Shown in pieces: positions 22,281-35,419 of a DNA stretch of 64,000 nucleotides. The DNA comes from Calendula officinalis. Its lineage: Eukaryota; Streptophyta; Magnoliopsida; Asterales; Asteraceae. A program made the translations under genes and the position numbers. The DNA lies in the NCBI GenBank assembly GCA_963853835.1, contig OY970820.1:73590909-73654908 (forward strand). The letters are read 5' to 3'. Positions within the stretch are counted from its first letter, which is position 1; each line of letters opens with the position of its first letter. The notes beneath the pieces were generated by a model. The model had not been told where the DNA came from, searched no databases, and saw only the letters and a program-made list of their open reading frames with translations.

Positions 22281-25133
22281 TCACATCCTGTAACTACTGT
22301 ATCCTCCTAAACCAGAGGCCCCATATCCACCATAAGTTGATGATGATGAATTCCCCAATTGAGAGTATGAAGATCTCTCCAACATCCCATAATTGCTGCT
22401 TGGATTCGATGTTTCTTTCTGTCCATTTACGCCATTAACACATTCCTGCTTTTATATTAAATTATTTAATATATTATATATTCATACCATCGTTTAATTT
22501 TCTTTTAACAGAAAATCTTACCTGAATAAGTTGCTGAGCTGTCTGCACTTGTGAAGCTGTCCCCTTTATTTCAACTGTAATCTCATCTGGCAAACCTCTA
22601 CTTTCTTGAACAGTTAGAATCGCGCCACTTGTCCTACGAATATACGCAATATTCGTCCCCCCAACTCCAATTATATCCTCAGCATAAACTAATGGTATTT
22701 GCATCGTTTGAGCTATCTGCTTCAAAACAAATCCAAAATATATCTTACTACAATCACCAATTTCTTCTACATATAGTAAATTACACAAATGGTCCTTTAG
22801 GTTTGTACCATATTACATATTTGGTCCTTTAGTTACACCGGTAGTCCTTATTTCTAAAACTATTGACATATTTGGTCCTTTACCTAAACAAACGTCTACT
22901 TTTCCCGTCAACGTGTGATGCACGAGGGGGTAAATATGCCGTTTTCTCTTTACCAATTTGAAACCCATAAAAAACAAGTTTGTTTGATGGGAAAAGTTAA
23001 CGTTTGTTTAGGTAAAGGACTATGCAGTTATACAGGTCAGAAAACGAATACAGGTCGAGGTCCTAGATCTGGGATATCGTTTATCTCAGTGAGATATCGG
23101 TGGGATATCGGTTTTTTTATATTGTACTGTAAAAATTATATATTATATATATAGTTATATATAAAGAGTTAAAGACATGTACATAGCATAAAAAGTCTCA
23201 AAAGGTCCCAAAAAGTAGTCAATATTGTCTAAACCATAAAAAACTAAACAACAAACATAGCACAAACAGAATTTAATTGCAATCCACAGGTTCAGCATCC
23301 GAATCAATATCGTCTAAAGCATCAACTTGTTTTAATGGGCTCAAAAAAACTAGGTTAGATATTATTAAAATTGGTGCCCAAGTCAAGCAACAGATCCAAA
23401 AAAATACAGGAAAAAAACCGAGATCCCGATTTCAAAATTTCGGTGAGATCCCGGTCAATATCGCCGATATTCTCGGTACCTATATTTGGGACCTGTATTT
23501 GGGACCTGTATTATTTTTATCTCCGAGATCCGAGATCCCACTGAGATCCCACTGAGATCCCACCTATATTAACTGCCCAGGTAAAGGACCAAACATGTCA
23601 ATAGTTTCAGAAATAAGGACTTCCAGTGAAATTTATGAAACTAATGGACCAAAATATGTAATATGGTACAAACGTGAAGGACCGTTTGAGTAATTTACTC
23701 TAATAATTATTAACAAGTGTTGACCTGGGTAACAATAGGACCACCCGTTCGGGCAATTGCAGGAGACCGTGTTGTGGGAAGCCCCGGGTCCCGCCCGTAC
23801 AAAGAAAGCCCGTGATGCGACTCACGTTGCGGTTCACGGTCAACAAAAAGTGTCTCTCTCCTCATTGGCAGAGAGTAATCACCACCTAACCCGCCACCTA
23901 ACCCAAGTTCAAACTGTGAGCTGGTAGTACGCATCATGGGTGGTTGGTCAGCCCATGAAGGTGGTTCCACTTGTGTGGCTGCTAGTGCATTATTCTGCAT
24001 AAGTAGTTCATAAACTGTTATTATTATTCACACAAATGATGTTAATTACAGTTTAAGAAATACTTACAGTCTTCTCAAACAGAGGAAGAACGCTGCGATC
24101 TACTAGAAACTTCCTCAAATGTCCCACTACAGCTTCTAGAGCTTTCAAGACTTTGATAGCTTCTCCTTGCATATCCACAATCCTTTCATCTGAGTTGGCA
24201 GATACTGCTGACACCTCATCTGCCAGATAAACCTTTTTTTCATAAATAAACGTCAAGTGATTTTTAATAAAAGTAATGATAATTAGTAAATTCATACCAC
24301 CGGATAGCACACGAACTGAACAACCCGTGCTTTCTTGTATTGCCTTGATTGATGATCCTTGTTTTCCAATTAGACTTATGGCTTGCATTGATGGAACCAA
24401 TAATCGGATTGAACAAAACGGGACAGATGCTAAACTTTCACCTTCGGTTTCTGGAAATCCGTTTATACGTTTGAATATTCTTATTACTGCATCCATTGCA
24501 GGTGATAAAGGAAGCTCTGTTTCTTCTTTACCGGATATCAAAACCTAAACAAGAATCAATCAGTTTGTTGCAGTAGAAATCAGAAATTAGAATTCAAATT
24601 GTAATATATCTCAATCTAGAGTGAGTCATTATCTCATATAAATTACAGCATGAAAACTTTTAAGCCCTAATAGAACCGTTACAGGGAATTGGTGTAATTT
24701 CCTCAATTTCAACACAGCTAGGATTATAAACTCAATAACAGATTGGTTAATCTGGTGATCTCTCCAAATTAAGCACTCAATTTCGCCTGAAATGAGCAAT
24801 TTTGAAAGAACTTACAATGCGATCAGGGGTACCAACAGCAGCATCGAGTACACGGATTCGAGCTTTCGTATCTTCACACATCTTCTTGATGATATCCCCT
24901 TTCCGTCCAATTATGCTCCCAACCTTAAGCACCGGCACTATGAGCCGGAACACGCACTCTCCTGGCCATCCTGGCCACTTCTTCTCCGGAGATGTCGTTC
25001 CCACCGCCGCCGTCTCGGTTCCGACCGCCGCTTCCGCAACCGGATTCGATACGGTTTCTACGACGGCGGGTTGCGTATCGGGTGTCGGGGTTTCTGCGAC
25101 GGAACCATTGTTTGAGAGTGTGGTAGAAGCCAT
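22281..25133 (-). CDS. PEP: Three-KH-domain RNA-binding protein, PEPPER-like
   Basis: Six minus-strand exons join in frame with GT-AG borders: 25133-24816, 24544-24298, 24219-24068, 23994-23725, 22716-22522 and 22445-22281, giving 448 aa. KH1 has GRKG (residues 76-79) after KKWPGWPGECVFRLIVP; KH2 has GKQG (166-169); KH3 has GVGG (346-349) within YAEDIIGVGGTNIAYIRR. The tail ends GGYSSYRM. Order, spacing and sequence match Arabidopsis PEPPER (At4g26000, about 495 aa), a nuclear RNA-binding regulator of the FLK/HUA-ENHANCER group that acts in pistil development and on FLC expression. I chose the Met at 25133 (MASTTLSNN); an in-frame Met 40 codons upstream (25253) would add a low-complexity extension and is less likely. 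Intron 4 (22717-23724) holds a 925-bp TIR element. Orthology is inferred; function is from the family. Confidence 0.93.
22775..23699. mobile_element. TIR element (about 110-bp TIRs) in KH-gene intron 4
   Basis: The left 110 bp (AGTAAATTACACAAATGGTC..) is mirrored at the right end (..GACCGTTTGAGTAATTTACT) with about 85-90% identity; both contain TTTGTACCATATTACATA and ACTATTGACAT. The interior holds a short set of GGGATATCGG / GAGATCCCACTGAGATCCC repeats (23080-23110, 23430-23565). Splice sites of the host intron are untouched. No obvious target duplication is seen. It is probably a MULE-like non-autonomous element. Confidence 0.8.
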
Positions 25134-25761
25134 TAGTGTGTGTGTGTGTTGCTGTGGGTTAGGGTTTTTATTGAGGGAGGGGTTTGACGAAGAGGGATCT
25201 GTTTGTGTAGTTGTTGGAAGGTTTGGAGCTTTCAAGTCTTGCACAGGGAACACTAAAATTACCTTCTTGTCCTCCTATTGAAAAAATAAAATTAAAATAC
25301 ACAAATAACATTAACACATAGTTACATAGGGTTACAATCAGGTTCTCTTTGATTTCTTGTCCTTCTCGCACTCTTTGATTTCAAAGCTCAAACTCAATTG
25401 ATACAGGTCGCGGGATGATTTGGTGTTTTGGAGACGTAAACGTCACAAGTGGCCGAACAATTGGATAAAACAATTAAGCGTAGGGGTTAGGGATGATCAA
25501 ATTTTCATGGGATGTGATTGCGCGATAATAATGGTTATTGATTGAGTATTTAAAATCAAATAGATAGAGGTAATTGGTGAGTCTGAATACGATGAAAAAA
25601 TCTGGATCAAGGAAAAAAAAAGAAAAAAAAAATCAATTAATAGAGTATATTATAGTTTATCAATTATTACATTTACCGTCATTTATCTTCATTTTATTGC
25701 AAAAGACTATAGAGTAGATTGGTCGTGTAAATAATTGTAATTGTTGTAGGGACCACTAATA
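25134..25761. promoter_or_regulatory. KH-gene 5' flank
   Basis: This holds the 5' UTR and presumed promoter of the minus-strand KH gene. A CA/CT-rich leader lies directly upstream of the start. No clear TATA box and no other gene are seen up to the Helitron at 25762. Confidence 0.4.
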
Positions 25762-26031
25762 TCTTCCTCTATATATGAGGCTTGGATTTGAGTTTTATTT
25801 GCTAACTCGTCACTTTAAAGCATCCACATTGGCTGCCAATGCCACCTCATACGCCACGTGGCTTCTCAAATTGAAACAATCAAACAAACCAATCAAAACC
25901 TACGGTAATTGAAACAATCGGTTTTAACTTCTTGAACCTTAATTATAGCAACAAATCTTTACAATTCAAAATATATATGTATATCTTTATCCCAATTAGT
26001 CCACCAATAAGATAATTCCGAATTCACCAAT

Positions 26032-26126
<95 letters not shown>

Positions 26127-27008
26127 CGTTCCAAAACCTAATCTACACGATCCATAAATTAAAAAAAAGATTTGATTCACACAATTCACCAATATTCACG
26201 TTTTTTTATTTACTAATTCACCAATCATTCAAAAGATTTAACCACGGAAGTTTTTTTTTTTTACTAAAAATACGAATCTATGTTTAAAAACTGATATCTC
26301 ATATCTTTGAGATTTTTCTAATCCCGTGAATTAAAAAAAAAATCCGGAAATTTACAGAACACAAATTCAAAACATACTGGCCTTATACGATTCTTCATCT
26401 ATATTATCTTTAAATAACAGAAACTATTTAAACTTTACATAATTATCGGATTATGTTAATTGCCTATTTAAACCATATACTGTTTTGACCTTTAACATAC
26501 AATTTACCTCTTTAATTTGTGCCAGTACATTCGTAAGCAGCAACAGGTATGCTTAAACATTCTGCAATTGATTTCTAATTCGTAAAATTGTATGTTTTAA
26601 ACATAATTTATTTCATATGTTTTACGTTGTCTTACCTTGCAGCGATATCAGCAAACCTACCATTCGAAAACCAGGTTAGTACTGTTTATAAGTTGGTTTG
26701 TTTCTGCAAAAACCTATATTCTCACGTGGTCAACTTTATGTAGTTGTATCACGAGTTAAGAACAAGAACAGATTAAAGGTTATTTGTTGTGACAGAGATG
26801 ACAATTACACTAATTCAACAACAAATGTCGTTTACAAAGAAGTCTTATTTCGTCTATAAATTTTGTGTAACATTTATTCATGTATCAAAATTTGTACAAA
26901 CTTATCATTACAACTTTGGATTCTTAGGTCATCTTAAAAATATTAATATTTATTGTTATTTTTCTTTAATATATTTCTTGAAGCATGTCCGCCAGTCTAT
27001 GAAGTTAG
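25762..27008 (+). mobile_element. Helitron copy D (diverged, non-autonomous)
   Basis: It starts TCTTCCTCTATATATGAGG after an A (25761) and ends TATGAAGTTAG followed by T (27009). Its first 100 bp match the 5' ends of copies A-C with many substitutions and keep CCAAT and the G-box CACGTG (25855-25860). Its last 220 bp (26790-27008) match the 3' side of copy C in inverted orientation. The terminal hairpin has been largely lost (GTCCGCCAGTC remains) and CTAG is TTAG, so this copy is older and probably immobile. It contains a (CA)n(TA)n tract and no coding sequence. Confidence 0.75.
26037..26122. repeat. Compound (CA)n(TA)n microsatellite
   Basis: About 18 CA units run directly into about 24 TA units, inside Helitron D. 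Confidence 0.95.
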
Positions 27009-27432
27009 TAACAATATATATAGACCAAAGACGTTCATATAATCAACGAAATTCAAAAACTGAATTTTTGAATTTTTAACAAGTGATATATCATAGAGCG
27101 GGTTACTTTTAGGCTTGTCTCATTCGTGATCAGCCCACATTTAACCCAATAATGGTGGTGCCATCGGTGCACGTGACTAGTTAAACAAGAAGAAAATAGT
27201 AAAGAAATTCACGAATTAGTATATAATTATGCCTTACTTGTTTTTCAAATTGTAAAGAAAAAACTTAATACTCAAATCCTCTAAACATATTTCAAGATAA
27301 TGAAATGTAAAAAAGACACTGTAAACTCACCCCTTTTAAGTTCCCCCTTTTTTTATCACACAACAAACACCATTACTACGACAGAAAAGAAACAGAATAT
27401 ACAACTACTTTAAAAATAAAAAATAAAAAACT

Positions 27433-29396
27433 TTAAACAGGAACGACATCAAGCTTGGATGAATCTTCACACCTCAAAACGATTCCCTCCAAACTCACGG
27501 GAAGAAGACATTGTGACCACTGACATCCCGTGGGGACCCCCTCAGACGGCGCTACAATCATCAACACGTTGTTGTGTCTTTGAACAATTCCCATTACACT
27601 CACCGTGCTGCCTTCTTTTATATATCTACATTTTATTTTATTATCAAAATTCATAATTAATAGAAATTGTTGGATATTAATTAAATACAGGTTTAGATAG
27701 ATTTAGATATACCCTTCTTTGAGACGCATCACACCATCGTCGATAGGGATATTTCTGTCATTTAACCATCTGGTGAACTGTGGAGATGAATCTATGTTTG
27801 ACTGGTCAACTTCTATAACCGAAGGCTCTTCAACATATGGAGTCACACGCGCACCATAACCAGTTTTAACTAATGCTCTTAACCCGGATTGGAAGTCCGA
27901 TATATAGAAATCCACAACGTGTCTCTGTAAAATATTTATGCAACATTTTCGTAATTTCAGAAAATGTACTAATTTATCATCGGCATTGCCGATATTCTAT
28001 CAAATTCTTATAAAGTGTTCATATATCCCTTTACAGAAAGTTTAGAATCTTCATAATCAATTAATCATGAATCAATGATGATTTAAAAAAGTCAAAATAA
28101 ATGTCTTTTTTTTGGAAGGTAGTGAGTATTGTTTAATCCATAACAGAATATTTGCTTTATGTAAAGCTAAATACACATGCAATTCTAAAAAATAAAGGTA
28201 GCATTGTGATTGTGTCCTACAAACCTAGCAACTGTATAATATAATTCAATCAGACGATCACCGAAAAATAAAATAACAAGTGAAATTAATTTTAATTAAA
28301 AATAAATAAATGAAATTCTGACCTCCATAGAACGTAGGCCCCACGTAAAAGGACGGTGTGTAGGGTTTGCGGGTTTTGAACTCCATCCTCGATATTCATA
28401 TAAACTTGTGGATGTATAAACACATCTGGGAACCCTTTGGAATGATGACTCTAATGGAACATTTCCACAAGTAACCACCTTCAACAAATCATCATTTTCA
28501 TAATTACTCAAATAATCTATATCAAAATATGAAACCCTAGATAAGAATCATAAAGGTATTTATATATAAAATTCAAAATATATATAATTAAGTGCAACAT
28601 ACCCCAGACACCTTGACAAACTGTCCATTTTTGGCACTTCTAAGTTCAGCATCAGGATACCCATCAATAAAATCAATCACAGATTTTCTTCCCCAACATC
28701 CAAAAGCCGAGCTACCATATAATTAAAATAAATAAATGTAATTCCTAATAAAAAATTATATATTTTAGTGATAAATAATGGTACAAAATAGTTACATACT
28801 AACCTAGATAGAGACCGTCCAATATCCTGTTTAAGGTAAGTAACCGCTTGATTTTTAGCCATTGTGGTTCGCGATTTACCTGACCCGGTTGACTCAGTTT
28901 GAGCCGATCCCTTTCTTGGTGCACCGGATGAGTTCAACGGGCCAGATGTGATGAGTAGAACCGGGATGGGTCCAGAGTTGTGTCTAGAACTGGGCAACCC
29001 GCCACCTTGCGGTCCAGACGATTTCCTAATGGGCTCACCGTGTTTATTCAACGGGCCAGAACTAGCTTTCTTCATTGAAGACGAACCCGGGCCAGCACCT
29101 GATGAGCCCATTCGGTTAGCCGAATTGGATGTTGGTTGGTTGGAATGTGAAGAGTTCCCACCGCCAAATGAGCCCGTTCTTAAAGGGGCGTTTGCAATCG
29201 GGCCAGATTTTCTTGGTCTTGAAATCGTGTTTTCTACATCAAACATTTTACCGAGTTCGCCGGATTTTTTTATATCGCCGCCTGTGTACGGTACTGCGGT
29301 TGAGGACATGGTGGGGGTTCTTTCTTTGGGTTGTTCGGGCCGGCCCGATACGTATAACCCATTGTTCAATTGATGAGATGGAAATCGTGAACTCAT
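27433..29396 (-). CDS. SHOU4: SHOU4/SHOU4L-like protein without transmembrane segment
   Basis: Five minus-strand exons join in frame: 29396-28804, 28711-28603, 28478-28323, 27924-27713 and 27625-27433, giving 420 aa. The N-terminus (MSSRFPSHQLNNGLYVSGRP) and the Ser/Gly/Pro-rich tract with repeated SGPL are those of Arabidopsis SHOU4/SHOU4L (At1g78880/At1g16860). So is the C-terminal block (CWGRKS, YPDAELRSAKNGQFVKVSG, VTCGNVPLESSF, DFYISDFQSGLRALVKTGYG, LKEGYIKEGSTVSVMG, ending KLDVVPV). The Arabidopsis proteins are plasma-membrane/trafficking proteins that restrain cellulose synthase exocytosis. About 50 residues with two membrane spans, expected between KNQAVT and CWGR, are absent; exon 1 joins AFGCWGRK across a 92-bp intron. 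This is either a soluble paralogue or an internal-deletion allele. Splice calls are mine and no transcript is available. Confidence 0.88.
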
Positions 29397-29462
29397 TTTT
29401 GGTAATTTGTGTGAGAAAAGGAAAAAAAATCTTTCTGATATTCAGATTATAGTAACCAGATC

Positions 29463-30381
<919 letters not shown>

Positions 30382-30485
30382 CTTGTACAAACATGGCTGA
30401 TCATGAGAGAGAGTAGAGAGAGAAATAAAGTTTTAAATGGGGGTTTGTTTGTTTGCAGAACCGATTTGTAGGAAAACCGCACTAG

Positions 30486-31590
30486 TTTTCTCTAATTGTC
30501 CGTGACCTATGGCCAATTTGGGGTTTTTGTCCCTAATGTTTTTTTGTCGGTTTTTTTTATCCCTTAAGTTTTTCAAATTCTGGAAATTTGTCCTTCCGTC
30601 CAATTTTGACCGTTAAGTGACTAAAAACGCAAAAAAGTTAAGGGTATTTTCGTCTTTTTTCCTCACTCTTCATGTTCTTCATCTTCTTCCCTCTTCTTCA
30701 TCTTCTTCCCTCTTCACAACCTGCAACCACTACCACCTGAAACTCAGATCTGGACGATCTCATTTCTTCCGTTCTCATCTGGTCGTTTTCCATCTGACAC
30801 TAAAATAAAAAAACAAAAGTATCTCAAATCGTTAAATTTTGACAAAATGTTTATTAAGCAATTTCGAGTGTTTTTTCTCTTTCCATTTAAACACTCTACT
30901 TACGGTTTAAATCAAAATTATGTTTTAATTTTGAGAATTTTGGGCTATTATAAAAGAGGCTACGGTATAATAAAGTCTTGGTTCCTATAAGCAATACCTT
31001 GGAACGTAGTTGCTCAATCTGTTCATTTATTACTTGAAGATTAAATCAGATCATCGATCATTCAACATACGGACGATTGATAGCTAAGCTTCCCCATGTT
31101 TATCCACCTGAGTAAGTAAAATCAGAGAGATTGTGTGTATGTGTGTACCTGTGGATCGAGATTAAATAGAAAAATATGTGCCATTCATCTTCTCCGGCGA
31201 AGCTCCGGAAAGAGGAGAGAGAGAGAGATCGACTCTCCGATCTGACACCCATTTTTTATTTCCCCCTTTCCGGCCACCATCTTCAAGATGGAATGATTTG
31301 GGGGATTAGGGTTCATCAATTTGAAGATTTAGTATTTAGGGTTCATCAATTTGGGGATTAGGGTTCATCAATTTGGGGGATTAGGGTTCATTGAAGGAAG
31401 AAGAAGGATAGAACATGGGTAATTTGGTAAAATGGACAAAAAAAACCGTCAGTTAACGGCCAAAATTTGACGGAAGGACAAATTTCCAGAATTTGAAAAA
31501 CTTAAAGGACAAAAAAACCGACAAAAAAACATTAGGGACAAAAACCCCGAATCGGCCATAGGTCAGGGACAAAAACTGTAATTTACCCTT
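30486..31590. mobile_element. TIR element with about 120-bp inverted repeats
   Basis: The left arm (GTCCGTGACCTATGGCCAAT.. GTCCCTAATGTTTTTTTGTC.. GGAAATTTGTCCTTCCGTC) is mirrored at 31440-31580. The interior carries a CTTCTTC-rich stretch and three to four tandem units of TTAGGGTTCATCAATTTGGG (31301-31400). No ORF of note. The long arms fit a MULE-type MITE. Ends are set to within about 10 bp and no clean target duplication was found. Confidence 0.75.
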
Positions 31591-31642
31591 TTAATTTTAA
31601 TACTCTTTGAATTTTTTTTCTTTTTACTACTTGTATCTTTAA

Positions 31643-32001
31643 GACTATGAGGTATGGGCACTACCACAACATTATTGTTTCTGCCACATCATCTGCCACC
31701 TCAGCAACCACATCACACCACATCACTTTATTCAAGAAATACCCACCACACCACATCACTTTATTCAGGAAATATCCACCACACCACACCACACTATTTC
31801 ATTCAATTTAATTTTAAATACAAAAAAAGAAAAAGAAAAATGAAAAAATTCCATCAAATTACAAACCACCATTTGGTCTCCCCACCAAACAACTTTTTCA
31901 TCACCACTAGTGGTGGGGGTGGTGTTCCCCTCTACACCACACGGTTAAACTCCTCCACCTCAGCACCACCACCACGCCATTTAGGCCCATACCAGATAGC
32001 C
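31643..32001. mobile_element. Harbinger-type MITE
   Basis: A 359-bp element flanked by TAA (31640-31642, 32002-32004). Terminal inverted repeats are GACTATGAGGTATGGGC and the complement of GGCTATCTGGTATGGGC, the same type as at 12892. The interior contains CACCACACCACATCA-like repeats also seen in that element. Confidence 0.88.
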
Positions 32002-32385
32002 TAAAGATTGGCAATAATGACTCTATGTTTCAATACTAATTGTACTATTGCTAACTTAATTTTTGTTTTCACTCGGTGAAATGTTTGTCAATAATGGGTA
32101 ACGATGTTACCTTGCAGCGTTGTAGAAAAATGGTCACGGGTTTTTTGATAGTTATCGTTGTTGGTTTTTGTACTTAGTTTAAGTTTATGCTTTCAAGAGT
32201 GCGCGTACAATTATTAGTGTTGATCTATTATTGGTATTTGAGGATATAACTTACTAGCTTCATAGCCCGCCCGACTGGGCGGGCATGTTTCAAGATTTAT
32301 ATTTTAGAAAAATACCAACAAATATTAATAATTTTAAAAATGACACAAGAATCGATAGTTGTAATGATAAGTTTATCATTAATTG

Positions 32386-34662
32386 TGTAACGACCGGAAT
32401 TTTCGGTTAATATATTAAATGGAAATATTGAGGAATAAAGGTGGGAAAATATTTAATCGAGTCTCCGTTGGGTTTTATCGAGTGTTTGAATGTTTGGGAC
32501 TTGGTATAACCAAGTACGGGTCAAGACTTGGATGGAAACAAGTTTAAAAGGCAAAAAAACTGACCCAGGCAGCCCTCGCGGCGCGAGGAAGGCGCGAGGC
32601 AGGCGCGAGTTCAAACAGCAACTCCATAGACGAAACGCGAGAGGGTCGCGTTTGGGGTCGCGTTTGGTTCGCGGCGCGAACTCGGCGCGAACGGGGCGCG
32701 AAAGCTGGAAAAGATCGGCTTCTAAGTGGCAAACCCGCGTCACTTCGCGGCGCGAGCTCGGCGCGAGCTCGGCGCGAATTTGGTCTGGAATATATAAACT
32801 TGTGTGTGAGCTAGGGTTTCATTTCTCATTCAACTCCACACATAGTGCAGCCGATTTGGGAGTGTTCTTGGTCGATTTTGGAGCTCAAGAGCTCAGATCT
32901 TCACCATCTTGAAGGATTGAAACATCAAGGGTAAGTATTCTTGATTGTCTTGCTTATCTACTTTGATTGTGAGCTTTGTATGGGTAAAAATGGTGGTTTG
33001 GGGAACCAACCATGTCATCTTTGGGGAAGATGACTGAACATGGGTGTAGAACACTCATTGTAAGCTTGTAATCGATGTGTACAAGTTGGATTTCGGTTTA
33101 TTGATGGAAATCTTGAACTAGGGTTTGAGATTCCACCAAGTTGGATGAACTTGGTGGTTAGGGTTGTAGATATGGATTGATTAGTGATTAGTTATGGATT
33201 ATAACTAGTTATTGTGATGATATTAATGGTAGGTCAAGAAGACCTAAAGTTTGGTGACATTTCACAAGTTGGAAAGCAAGGATTCGTGTCAATGGACACA
33301 AATTGGAGTTAGCTTGGCTAAGGTGAGTACATGAGACTTTTACTGAGTACATAGCAAATGATTTTGACAACTATGATGTTTCATGAGTCTTTATTAATAA
33401 ATGTTTTTTAATAAAGATACGATTGAAAAGATAAGAAAATGCAAGTAATAGACTATTTGAATATGTCTAAATAACTAATGATTTTGGAACAGATTATGAA
33501 AATGAAAAGTAATTAGTAACTCTTCATTAATATGATGTTTGATTAAGAGTAATGATTAAGAAAGTATGATAGTTGATTTATTAATGATATGTATTAATAA
33601 AGCTAATAGCAATGATTCTCAAGTATCAAGAATTGATTAGTATGTTATACTAATAAAGGTAGTGATTGAATTGTTAAGAGAATAGATAAGAAGTGACTAG
33701 TAATAAATACGCATTCTAGTCAAAGAGAAGTTAAAGTGATATAATGTTTATAAATGATAAATAGGTTTTATTTAATAAAGGACTTGGCAAAGTCAATATT
33801 GAAATTGAATAAGAAAAGAGAATAATATGATAATTAGAATAGATGTATTCTAATTTGTGTTTGATTATGAATTGGTGGGGCATAGACCCATATTTGATGA
33901 TTCAATGTGTGTAATAAAAGTATCCGGATAACGATAACCCATTTATGGGGGAGTGAGATTACTACTTGGGGCGGTACCTCCCTGCGCAAGGGTAGTATAT
34001 CTATGAGAACGATAACCCGACAATAGGGGGATTATGATAACCCGATAAAAAGGGGGATTACGATAACCCGCGAGACGGGGGATTTGGTGATCTTGGTAAG
34101 TTTGGGAGAACCCCAATTACCATGTGATCTTAATGATAACCCACATCGGGGGAGTTTGCTTCGGAATGATCCGGGGCGTATGTGATAAAAGGGGTAAGCT
34201 TAAGGATAGCTTACAGGTATGTGATTATGTGATGGGTAAGCTTACGGTTAGCTTACTAGTAAGTATGAATAACGATAAGATAATAAGTTGATAATTAATA
34301 AGTAAATAAAGAAAAGAATTGAATAGTAAGGACTTTTATTATTTTTGAGAATGGGTCGAAAACCCATGTATCTCACGAGACTATTTTTGTCTCACGTACT
34401 ACTTTGTTTTTGGCTATGTACTCAGGTTCGAGATTGATGGATTAGAGGGTCGCGATAGAAGTGGCCTAGTGTTGATTAGCTCGGGAGCTCGTAGGTAGAT
34501 CCCGTTTATCCTATGGTTATGATATTATAATGTAACACCGGTTTTAATACTCTGATAAATGTTTTTAAGGTTTTTGTTAAACCGTATTTTGGGAATAATG
34601 AATTTGTAATATTTTTATTTAAAATATGATTTAAAATATGTTTTAAAAATTGAGGTGTTACA
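32386..34662 (+). repeat. 5' LTR of the LARD-like element
   Basis: In order: a GC-rich block with many GCGCGAG/GGCGCGA units (32575-32780); a TATA motif (TATATAAA, about 32790-32797) with a likely transcription start just after; GGGTAAGTATTC, which looks like a splice donor (32929-32940); an AT-rich segment; five GATAACCC..GGGGGA hairpin-type units (33915-34160); the conserved TATCTCACGAGA..GTCTCACGTACTAC block (34368-34402); and the CA end. Confidence 0.93.
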
Positions 34663-34665
34663 ACT

Positions 34666-34677
34666 TGGTATCAGAGC
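34666..34677 (+). other. Primer-binding site (initiator tRNA-Met)
   Basis: TGGTATCAGAGC, 3 bp after the 5' LTR end, is complementary to the 3' end of plant initiator tRNA-Met, the standard first-strand primer of many plant LTR elements. Confidence 0.95.
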
Positions 34678-35419
34678 TATAGTTTAAGTGAATTAGGTAG
34701 GTTTGACCTCCCTAGTCTTAAGCTATGCTAAGTAGGACCATATGTTCCATAGGATGTCCATGATGAGTCTATTGAGACCGTAAAAGTGCGAGTATGATAG
34801 GGTCGAACCCTAAGAGAAATGTCATGTTTGATATTCAAGTATTGTATTCGACTGTGGAGTCGATCGTTGGATATTAGAAATAGTGGAAATAATGATATAA
34901 GTAAAAGGATAAGCGTGAAAAGTGGACAAGCTCCACTAGGTTAGGAAGAGAATTTTTAGTTGAGTTCTGACAACTCATGGGGTTGATGAATAGGGTTCCG
35001 GTTTATATGTAAACCAACCCGGTAATTTGGGAATTATTCGGGATCTGTTTAATTAAATAATAGAAATAGTAAACGAGGATGTGAGCCAGATTGCGTATGA
35101 CCGGATGAATGAGGATACGCAGGTTGATTCCGACTCAGGTATGAAGAGTAAGTCTTCAGATAACCAGCCGATGCTGAGAAGTCCTCGACAAAGGAGGGTA
35201 GTGATTCTGAATCGGAAGAAAAGGAATGAAGTTCGTTCAAGACATTGATGGCGCATAAGCTGGATGCATATTTGGGAAGTACTGAACCAGAGGTCCTGAT
35301 TCGGCAGATTCGTGAAATTTAGCAAGTGTTAGAATATATTAAGAGGATGAAGAATGTTATGATGACTCTTGCATCCCAGTTGTTGAAGCAAGACGTCATA
35401 GTGGAAGAATGTGGTGTGA

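Noticed and set aside
25168..25371. Upstream Met codon extending the KH protein by 40 residues (Met at 25253)
   Set aside because: The extension is low-complexity Pro/Thr/Asn/Gln sequence with no counterpart in PEPPER; the Met at 25133 fits the family better, though this is not proved.
31301..31400. TTAGGGTT motifs suggesting interstitial telomere repeat
   Set aside because: The plant telomere unit TTTAGGG is not tandem here; the repeat unit is about 20-22 bp and lies inside a TIR element.
32453..32912. Arg/Ala-rich open frames in the GC-rich part of the LTRs (also 38013-38472, 8100-8516, 17516-18031)
   Set aside because: They follow the GCGCGAG repeats, occur on both strands and are identical in both LTRs; not proteins.
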